In this document: positions 58,203-64,000 of the stretch, piece after piece
Layout of the letters: every line of letters starts with the position of its first letter
Numbering within the stretch: position 1 is the stretch's first letter
NCBI GenBank assembly: GCA_035536185.1
Contig: DATLOM010000018.1
Span: 140,728 to 204,727, forward strand
Source of the DNA: GCA-2861595 sp035536185
Lineage (GTDB): Bacteria > Actinomycetota > Acidimicrobiia > Acidimicrobiales > GCA-2861595
Direction: 5' to 3'
Length of the DNA: 64,000 nt
Made by a program: the position numbers and the translations under genes
The notes under the pieces: generated by a model
Databases searched by the model: none
Seen by the model: only the letters and a program-made list of their open reading frames with translations
Told to the model about the DNA's origin: nothing

Positions 58203-59518
58203 CAAGTCTCCGTCCTCTCGTTTGTCGCCGCCGACTGCGGCCCGGCCCCAGCTTGCCTGGCCAGCCGCCTGGACTGGTGGAAAGCCAGAGGGCCGAGGAT
58301 GTTCCCGGCGATCTCCAGCAGGTTGAGCTTGATCGGGTAAGGAGAGGGGCCTTTCGCCGACTGACGCAGCCGCTGGAAGTGGCTCTTGGGGAGCTTCCAG
58401 GCGAGGTAGTGCAAGGAGCGCAGGTCGCGGTCGTCGATCAGCGTGGTGAGGTGGTAGGCGACGTGGCCCTTGCTGTACCCGTACAGCTGACGCTGAAGGC
58501 CCGCCATGTCGGAGCGGTGGCGGTGCCACACCCAGGCGTCGGGCTCGTACGCGATGGTGTGCCCGGCCTTCAAGACCTTGTAGAAGAGGTAGGTGTCCTC
58601 GCCCACGGCGGCCGGTATGCCTGCTCCGAGTGCCTCGTGCAGCAGCCCGATCTCGGGATCCTGGAACACCCAGGAGCGAAAGGCGGTGTTGGCCGTTCCG
58701 CCGATCTCCCAGGTCGGCACGGCCGACCTCCGGCCCTCGAACCAGGCGGGGGTGAACTCCTTGCGCCGGAACCCCCGGCCGAGACCTCCATAGGCTTCGA
58801 ACAGGCGCTGCGCGGAGCCCTCGAGCTCCAACGGGAGAATGTTTCCCGTCACGCCGGCCACATCGGGTCGACCGAAGGGAGCCAAGAGGCGCTCCACCCA
58901 GTGGGCAGGTGCACGGACGTCGTCGTCGGTCATGAGAATGATGTCACCCGTCGCCGCCCGGATGCCGGCGTTCCTGGCGAACGAAGAGCCTCTTCGGGCC
59001 TCCTCGACCAAGCGGACGGAAGGAAATTCGGCGACAACCGGCGGGGTCAATCCCGATGCGGGATTGTTGTCGACGACCACCACCTCCACGTCTCGGTCCA
59101 CCTGCTGTCCAGTGAGGCAGCCCAGGCACATCCGGAGGTCGTCAGGTCGGTCGAAAGTGGCGACCACCACCGACGCTGTGACATGGCGATCCAGCGGCAG
59201 ATCTTCTGCCATATCCTCCTCAGGCCCGCCAGGAAGCAGCTTCTCGGCCAGCGCCGTGACGATCAGGGCGTAGGAAAGATCTTCATCGATGTCAGCAAGT
59301 ACCCGGATGTTCAGGCTGTCCACGAGCGACTCTCGCAGCCGACTGGCGCTCACGCCCTCCCCCCGATTGGCCACCTCGGTGAATCCCACCACTCTGCCCT
59401 CATGATGGGCATAGACCCGCACCACGTCGTAATCGAAGACGTCGTCGATCGGCTCGAGGGCGCCGCTCAAGTCGACACTGCGGACCGCCGTGCGCCCGTT
59501 CCTCGCAGCCACCATCAT
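58202..59518 (-). CDS. GT2 glycosyltransferase with N-terminal extension (B)
   Basis: The 438-aa protein starts MMVAARNGRTAVRSVDLSGA. An N-terminal region of about 130 aa (VVRVYAHHEGRVVGFTEVAN, then GVSASRLRESLVDSLN) precedes a GT-A domain: ASVVVATFDRPDDLRMCLGC, VVVVDNNPASG, IILMTDDDVRAPAHWVERLL (DDD) and GEDTYLFYKVLKAGHTIAYE. The N-terminal region corresponds to one in the upstream neighbour (59515-60960). ATG 59518 gives an ATGA overlap with that neighbour's stop; ATG 59515 is equally possible. Confidence 0.88.
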   Translation of the reverse strand: MMVAARNGRTAVRSVDLSGALEPIDDVFDYDVVRVYAHHEGRVVGFTEVANRGEGVSASRLRESLVDSLNIRVLADIDEDLSYALIVTALAEKLLPGGPEEDMAEDLPLDRHVTASVVVATFDRPDDLRMCLGCLTGQQVDRDVEVVVVDNNPASGLTPPVVAEFPSVRLVEEARRGSSFARNAGIRAATGDIILMTDDDVRAPAHWVERLLAPFGRPDVAGVTGNILPLELEGSAQRLFEAYGGLGRGFRRKEFTPAWFEGRRSAVPTWEIGGTANTAFRSWVFQDPEIGLLHEALGAGIPAAVGEDTYLFYKVLKAGHTIAYEPDAWVWHRHRSDMAGLQRQLYGYSKGHVAYHLTTLIDDRDLRSLHYLAWKLPKSHFQRLRQSAKGPSPYPIKLNLLEIAGNILGPLAFHQSRRLARQAGAGPQSAATNERTET

Positions 59519-60960
59519 GTTGCACCCGGGGCCGCGGGCTGCTTCGAAGGCCGTCGGCCCCGATCGAGCCTGGCCGCCTGCCGGCGGGATCGTTGGTACC
59601 GGGCGACACCCACGATCGACCCCTTGAGCTCGGCCAGGATGAGATCTCGCGGGAAGCGGCCGGGCCGCAAGAAGGAGATCAACAGGCGACGAAAGCTCCA
59701 ATGCCACAGCCACCACAGGCCGAGGCGAACTATGGCGCGGCGGCGTATCGGGTAGGCGATTGCGCTCCGGACGAGCATGGAGTAGAAGCCGATGCCGTTG
59801 TTGGCCAGTTGGGTGCGGAGAGCGGCGTATTCGCGGCGGTGACCGTGGCGTACGATGGCCGCCGGCTCGTAAACGAGGGTGTGGCCTTCTTCCAGCAGCC
59901 GGAAGAACATCTCGAGGTCACCACCGCCGTTGGTGACGGTACCTACGTCGAGAGCGGGGTCGAATTGCCCGATCTCTTCGAACACGCAGCGGCGGTAGGC
60001 CATGTTGGCCCCGGTCCCGAACCTTCCGGCCCCGACGTGAGGCGGGAGCGTTTCGCGGATATCGGGATCGACGGTATACCAGTGCCGGTCGAACCCGCGC
60101 CCGAAACCTCCGTACTTCTCGAACAGGACCTGGGCCTCGGTCTCCAGCTCATACGCCACTACCAGCCCCGTGACGCACATCACCCGGTCGCTCTCGGCAA
60201 AGGGTCGGGCCAGCGCTCCCACCCATAGCGGATCGACCACCACGTCATCGTCCGTGAACGCCACAATGTCGTTGCCGCTCTCGCTGATGGCCCGGTTTCG
60301 CGCCCGATCGAGACCAGGTAGGGGCTCGACGACGTACCTCAGCTGGGGAAACTGCTCCGCGACGAGCCGACGGGTGGCGTCAGTAGCCGGGGCGTTGTCT
60401 ACCACCAGAACCTCGAGCCCTGGGTAGTCGATCTTCTCGATAGCCCTCAGGCAGCGCTCCAGCACCTCGGTGCGGTCGCGTGTGCACACCGCCACCGTGA
60501 CGGACGGCAGTGCGAGATCGTCCTGTGGATGGGCCACACCGACGAGTTGACGGGCGGAGCCGGGGCCGCTCGTGTGGGCCACCCCTAGGTAGTCGTTCAG
60601 AAGGTGACGGACAGCACGGACCTGAACCTCCGCCAGGACCCCCTTCCGAAGGGCGGTGGCGGACACCCGCCCATTCGTCAAGGGAAGGCGGGCATAGCCC
60701 AGTGGAATGCCGTGAAGGCGCACGAGCAGCTGGACGGCACCGTACCCGTACAGCCCGTCGAGATCGACCAGGGGCTGTTCCAGGTCGAGGTCCAGGACCT
60801 TCACAGGCCGAAATGCTGTTCCAGCCTGCAGAAGCGGCTCTTGGGCCGCGGCACGCTCCTGCTGGTCGACGTTGGGCGGAGACGACTCCGGCTGGGCGGC
60901 CACGGCCGCCAGCTCGATGTCGGTCATCGGTTCCAACTCCGGGGTCGGCGTCAGGCTCAT
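59515..60960 (-). CDS. GT2 glycosyltransferase with N-terminal extension (A)
   Basis: The 481-aa protein has an N-terminal region of about 170 aa (VKVLDLDLEQPLVDLDGLYG, then VRLHGIPLGYARLPLTNGRV and SATALRKGVLAEV). The GT-A domain that follows has SVTVAVCTRDRTEVLERCLR, VLVVDNAPATDATR, IVAFTDDDVVVDPLWVGALA and GGGDLEMFFRLLEEGHTLVYE. It is a paralogue of its downstream neighbour across its whole length. The start is placed at ATG 60960 (MSLTPTPELEP), although AGGAGG directly abuts it; ATG 60927 with GGAG nine nt upstream is an alternative. Divergent from the ABC permease gene, 123 nt away. Confidence 0.87.
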   Translation of the reverse strand: MSLTPTPELEPMTDIELAAVAAQPESSPPNVDQQERAAAQEPLLQAGTAFRPVKVLDLDLEQPLVDLDGLYGYGAVQLLVRLHGIPLGYARLPLTNGRVSATALRKGVLAEVQVRAVRHLLNDYLGVAHTSGPGSARQLVGVAHPQDDLALPSVTVAVCTRDRTEVLERCLRAIEKIDYPGLEVLVVDNAPATDATRRLVAEQFPQLRYVVEPLPGLDRARNRAISESGNDIVAFTDDDVVVDPLWVGALARPFAESDRVMCVTGLVVAYELETEAQVLFEKYGGFGRGFDRHWYTVDPDIRETLPPHVGAGRFGTGANMAYRRCVFEEIGQFDPALDVGTVTNGGGDLEMFFRLLEEGHTLVYEPAAIVRHGHRREYAALRTQLANNGIGFYSMLVRSAIAYPIRRRAIVRLGLWWLWHWSFRRLLISFLRPGRFPRDLILAELKGSIVGVARYQRSRRQAARLDRGRRPSKQPAAPGAT

Positions 60961-61083
60961 CCTCCTGTGAAGCGGCGGGCCTGTGCTCGTTCCGAAATCA
61001 GGCGCCGCCCGCATCTTGCCACCTCCACGCGCCACCGCCGCGCCGACTCGGAGCCATGGTGGGCAGTCGGTACTCTCTTTGCG

Positions 61084-61866
61084 GTGGAAACCGCACCGCC
61101 GCTGCCGACGCGGCTCCGGTACGGCTCGGACCTCGTGCTTCATCTCGTCGGCCGCGAATTCCGCCTCAGGTACCGCCGGGCGCTGTTCGGCTGGCTCTGG
61201 GCCATCGGGTCGCCCCTGGCCCGGCTTCTCGTCTTCGCCTTCGTCTTCACCAAGGTTCTTCCGCTGGGGATACCCAACTACCCCGTCTTCCTCTTCACCG
61301 GGCTCATCGCCTGGTCGTGGTTCCAGGGCGGCGTGGCATCGGCCACGAGCAGCGCCGTGGATGGTCGGGACCTGGTCTTCCGACCCGGCCTGCCCCGGGC
61401 AGCCATACCCATCGTCAGCGTTCTCACCGACGGCCTTGACTACCTGGCCGCCCTTCCCGTTCTGGCCCTGTTCCTGATCATCGGGGACGGCATCTCCTTC
61501 ACGGTGCTGGCGCTCCCGGTGGTGATGCTCCTTCAGCTGCTCCTCATGCTCGGCCTGGGCTTCGCGCTGTGCGCGGCGAACGTCTACCTGCGCGATGTCC
61601 GTCTGGTTGTCGACATCGTCATGCTCCTCGGCTTCTACGTCACACCGATCTTCTACCGGCCGGAGTCCGTGCCGGAGAAGTACCGATTGGTGCTCCAGCT
61701 CAACCCGATGGCCCGCCTCATCGCCGCCTACCGCGACATCCTGGTGGCCGGCCGCCTGCCCGCGGCGGCCCCGTTCCTCGGGCTGGCCGCCGTCTGCATC
61801 GCCACCTGCGTGGCCGGCTATCTGATCTACCGCCGAGCCAGCCCCAACTTCGTGGACGAGCTGTGA
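61084..61866 (+). CDS. ABC-2 polysaccharide export permease (Wzm-like)
   Basis: The 260-aa protein has six hydrophobic segments, an N-terminal amphipathic region (LVGREFRLRYRRALFGWLWA) and the C-terminal YVTPIFYRPESVPEKYRLVLQLNPMA-type motif (NPMARLIAAYRDIL) typical of Wzm/TagG permeases. With the next gene it forms an exporter for complete polysaccharide chains. The start is GTG 61084. The stop overlaps the next start (GTGA). Confidence 0.9.
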   Translation: METAPPLPTRLRYGSDLVLHLVGREFRLRYRRALFGWLWAIGSPLARLLVFAFVFTKVLPLGIPNYPVFLFTGLIAWSWFQGGVASATSSAVDGRDLVFRPGLPRAAIPIVSVLTDGLDYLAALPVLALFLIIGDGISFTVLALPVVMLLQLLLMLGLGFALCAANVYLRDVRLVVDIVMLLGFYVTPIFYRPESVPEKYRLVLQLNPMARLIAAYRDILVAGRLPAAAPFLGLAAVCIATCVAGYLIYRRASPNFVDEL

Positions 61867-63044
61867 GCGAGATCGAGGTCCACCAGGTCGGTAAGCGATA
61901 CCGCCTCAGTTCCACCGGCATGCCCCGGACCCTTCAGACGCTCCCGGAGCGAACGTCGCGGATCGAGCAGTGGGCTCTCAGGGACGTCGACCTGTCGGTC
62001 GCTCGGGGGGAGACGGTGGGCCTGATCGGCAGGAACGGCAGCGGGAAGTCGACGCTGCTCCGGGTCCTGGCCGGCATAACCAGGCCGACCTGCGGGCGCG
62101 TCGTCGTGAGGGGCCGGGTGCACGGGCTGCTCTCGCTGGGAGAGGGGCTCCACCCGTTGCTCTCGGGGGAGGAGAACGCCTTCACGACGGCCATACTCGC
62201 TGGCCTCACCCGGCGGGAGGCCCGGCGGAGGCTGCCCGACATCGCCGCCTTCGCCGAGCTCGAAGAGCACATGGACCAGCCGCTCCGGACCTTCAGTGCC
62301 GGGATGCGCCTGCGACTGGCCTTCAGCGCCGCCATCCACGCCAACCCCGAGATCCTGCTGATCGACGAGATCCTGTCGGTGGGTGACCTTCGCTTCCAGG
62401 AGAAGTGCTTCGTCTATCTCCAGCAGCTCCAGTCGAGCGGCGTAACCATCGTTCTCGCTTCGCACGAGCTGGCCCAGATCCTGCGACTGTCGCAGCGGGC
62501 GGTCTGGATGGCCGACGGCCAGGTGCGCCACATCGGTGAAGCGGCCGAGGTGGTCGAGCGGTACGAGCAGGCCATGAACGAAGGCGTTCCGGCGAGGGAG
62601 CCATGGCCGGAGGGAGGTTCCAGGCACGGCACCGGCGAGGTGGAGGTGGTGAAGGTCAGGATCCTCGACGGCGACGGGATGGAGACCAACGTGATCGGCG
62701 GGACGGGACCAATGACCGTCGAGATCGACTTCATGGCCCACCAGGCCGTGCCGGATGCCATCTTCGGGGTCAGCGCCCATGCCCTGAGCGACGGCGTTCG
62801 GGCTTTCGACCTCAACACCCGGGCCGACGGCCATGTCGTCGGGTCGCTGGAGGGGCCGGGAACCATCCGCCTGCACCTCGACAGGATGAACCTGGAAGGC
62901 GGCAGCTACCGCCTCGACGTGGGCATCTACGAGGCGAAGTGGGCGTTCCCCTACGACTACCTCTGGCAGGCGTTCCCGCTGGAGGTCCAGCCCCGAGAGA
63001 GGCCGGGCAGGCAGGGCCCGCCACACCGATGGGCCCTCGAGTAG
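61863..63044 (+). CDS. ABC exporter ATPase with C-terminal sugar-binding domain (Wzt-like)
   Basis: The 393-aa protein has an ATPase domain (about residues 1-245) with Walker A GLIGRNGSGKSTLL, signature TFSAGMRLRLAFSAAI, Walker B ILLIDEILSVGD and switch His in LASHELAQI. A Wzt C-terminal beta-sandwich follows (about 255-385; EVVKVRILDGDGME, then GGSYRLDVGIYEAKWAFPYDY). Such C-terminal domains recognise a capped chain end before export. The start GTG 61863 overlaps the permease stop, so the pair is translationally coupled. The following 200 nt up to 63251 show no gene. Confidence 0.92.
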   Translation: MSEIEVHQVGKRYRLSSTGMPRTLQTLPERTSRIEQWALRDVDLSVARGETVGLIGRNGSGKSTLLRVLAGITRPTCGRVVVRGRVHGLLSLGEGLHPLLSGEENAFTTAILAGLTRREARRRLPDIAAFAELEEHMDQPLRTFSAGMRLRLAFSAAIHANPEILLIDEILSVGDLRFQEKCFVYLQQLQSSGVTIVLASHELAQILRLSQRAVWMADGQVRHIGEAAEVVERYEQAMNEGVPAREPWPEGGSRHGTGEVEVVKVRILDGDGMETNVIGGTGPMTVEIDFMAHQAVPDAIFGVSAHALSDGVRAFDLNTRADGHVVGSLEGPGTIRLHLDRMNLEGGSYRLDVGIYEAKWAFPYDYLWQAFPLEVQPRERPGRQGPPHRWALE

Positions 63045-63251
63045 GTGCTCCGGGGGCCCTGGCGACTCAGTGTGGCGGCGGCTCAGATGATGAAGAGCCC
63101 GCTTCGTGACCTGCAAAAAGCGTAATTCTCGCGAAAGGCGTTGGCCTGGCTACTCACTGGGGTATCAGGCGGTCACAGCGGTTCCGACGTGCGCCTCCAC
63201 AGCGACGCCGGTGTCGCTGTGCCTACACAACGACTCGAAAGGGAGGGCAAG

Positions 63252-64000
63252 TTGAACGACCAGAAGATCCAAAGTGGCTCACTGCGAAGGGGGGTGTCCA
63301 TCGTCCTCGTACCCCTCGTCCTTGCCTTGATCGCCCTAGTAGGGAACTCCCCGGCCGCGCAATCGGCCCCCACCTCGACCTGCCGTGCCAGTGCTGTCCG
63401 ATTCGAGGGCGCCGGCCTCCTCCAGGGCGTGCTCGTCGAGCCGATCGTGGCGAGCCCCGAAGATGAATGCACCGCCGACGTAGAGGGCATCCTGGACGAT
63501 ACCTTCGGGGGGCCGCTCGCCGGCCGTACCCTCGAGCTCCCCGGAGGCCTCGGCACTGTCCGTGCTCTTTACGCCGAGACGCAGGCGGACGGGACCTCCG
63601 AGGCCGGGGTGCTGCGGACGACGCTGACCATCGACCCGCTCCCCCCGATAGTGGTGGACGCGTTGATGGCCCAGAGCGAGGCCGCATGTGATGGGGACGA
63701 TCCAGTCTTCGACGGTGAGTCACGCATTGCGCGCGTCGACCTGAACGCCGACGACGAAGTGGACCCTGTTGTCGACATCAGGACCGAGCAGACGCTGATC
63801 AACAACCTGGCCGGCGTGACGGTGATCGCTAACCAGCAGACGGTGACGGACGACACCATCGTCCAGCGGGCGTTGTTTGTCGAGACGCCGGTCGGAACGC
63901 TTGTGGTGGCCGAGGCCATCTCCGACATCCACGGCTGTGGCGACGACACCGACACCGACACCGACGTCGACGACGACGTCGACGTTGACACGGACACCGA
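63252..64000 (+). CDS. Secreted choice-of-anchor P-like protein (partial)
   Basis: The reading frame starts at TTG 63252 (GGGAGGG four nt upstream) and is open to the window's right edge, 249 codons so far. A signal peptide (GVSIVLVPLVLALIALVGNS, ending near APAAQSA-like NSPAAQSAPTS) precedes a domain with TCRASAVRFEGAGLLQGVLV, VASPEDECTAD and CDGDDPVFDGESRIARV, characteristic of choice-of-anchor P proteins of actinobacteria. The visible end becomes a repetitive Asp/Thr/Val tract (DDTDTDTDVDDDVDVDTDT). The role is unknown; probably surface-located. Confidence 0.8.
   Translation, partial: MNDQKIQSGSLRRGVSIVLVPLVLALIALVGNSPAAQSAPTSTCRASAVRFEGAGLLQGVLVEPIVASPEDECTADVEGILDDTFGGPLAGRTLELPGGLGTVRALYAETQADGTSEAGVLRTTLTIDPLPPIVVDALMAQSEAACDGDDPVFDGESRIARVDLNADDEVDPVVDIRTEQTLINNLAGVTVIANQQTVTDDTIVQRALFVETPVGTLVVAEAISDIHGCGDDTDTDTDVDDDVDVDTDT

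Noticed and set aside
63108..63190. Possible structured leader before the choice-of-anchor P gene (TGCAAAAAGCG, CGCGAAAGGCG, GCGGTTCCGA)
   Set aside because: It has a GAAA-capped hairpin and a GEMM-like tail, but no ACGCAAAG segment; I could not fit it to a known class.

Overview
The window is high-GC DNA from an actinobacterium. The best fit is an uncultured or poorly studied member of the Acidimicrobiia or a relative, inferred from gene content only: a DUF222/HNH '13E12-type' gene with a LexA box, secreted proteins with GYW..GG..F.FG repeats, a choice-of-anchor P protein, Thr-rich linkers, and Shine-Dalgarno-led GTG/TTG starts.

Layout. (1) 1-1022: minus-strand tRNA-Thr, tRNA-Met, rpmG, an ECF sigma factor and the start of its anti-sigma factor. 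(2) 1052-13434: a GNAT acetyltransferase, then a tightly coupled five-gene signalling operon on the minus strand. It encodes a 2243-aa poly-HAMP hybrid kinase, CheR, CheB, a receiver-histidine kinase and a receiver-GAF-PP2C phosphatase. A receiver-HATPase protein is divergent from it. The set suggests chemosensory-like methylation feeding a partner-switching output. (3) 13435-16240: an SOS-box-led DUF222/HNH gene, frameshifted and carrying ten copies of a 14-bp palindrome in frame, followed by a YgiT-type zinc finger and a broken DUF2442 gene. (4) About 16350-21675: a decayed element at the 3' end of tRNA-Tyr. A degenerate duplicate of the tRNA end marks one side, and an integrase C-terminal remnant lies next to the tRNA. 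Cargo is a DUF1643/PD-(D/E)XK fusion, a DUF3800 protein and an unknown protein. An IS481-family element later inserted into the tRNA acceptor end with a 17-bp target duplication. (5) 21704-28231: yajQ, a secreted M23 peptidase, htpX, a HAD-like protein, acsA and a MidA-like methyltransferase. (6) 28307-38578: nuoABCDHIJKLMN with no nuoE, nuoF or nuoG. (7) 38874-64000: a surface-polysaccharide locus with a priming phosphoglycosyltransferase, Wzy-like ligase/polymerase, Wzz-like protein, Wzx-like flippase, six glycosyltransferases, acyl- and methyltransferases, a phosphodiesterase-like protein and a Wzm/Wzt ABC exporter. Three paralogues of one secreted or membrane-anchored domain sit among these genes. 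Two of them follow near-identical leaders that I read as c-di-GMP-I (GEMM) riboswitches.

The observations most worth following are the paired riboswitches upstream of the duplicated exoprotein genes, the palindrome-studded SOS-linked HNH gene, the tRNA-Tyr island with its nuclease fusion, and the poly-HAMP/CheRB/PP2C operon. All calls come from reading sequence and translations; no database search was run.
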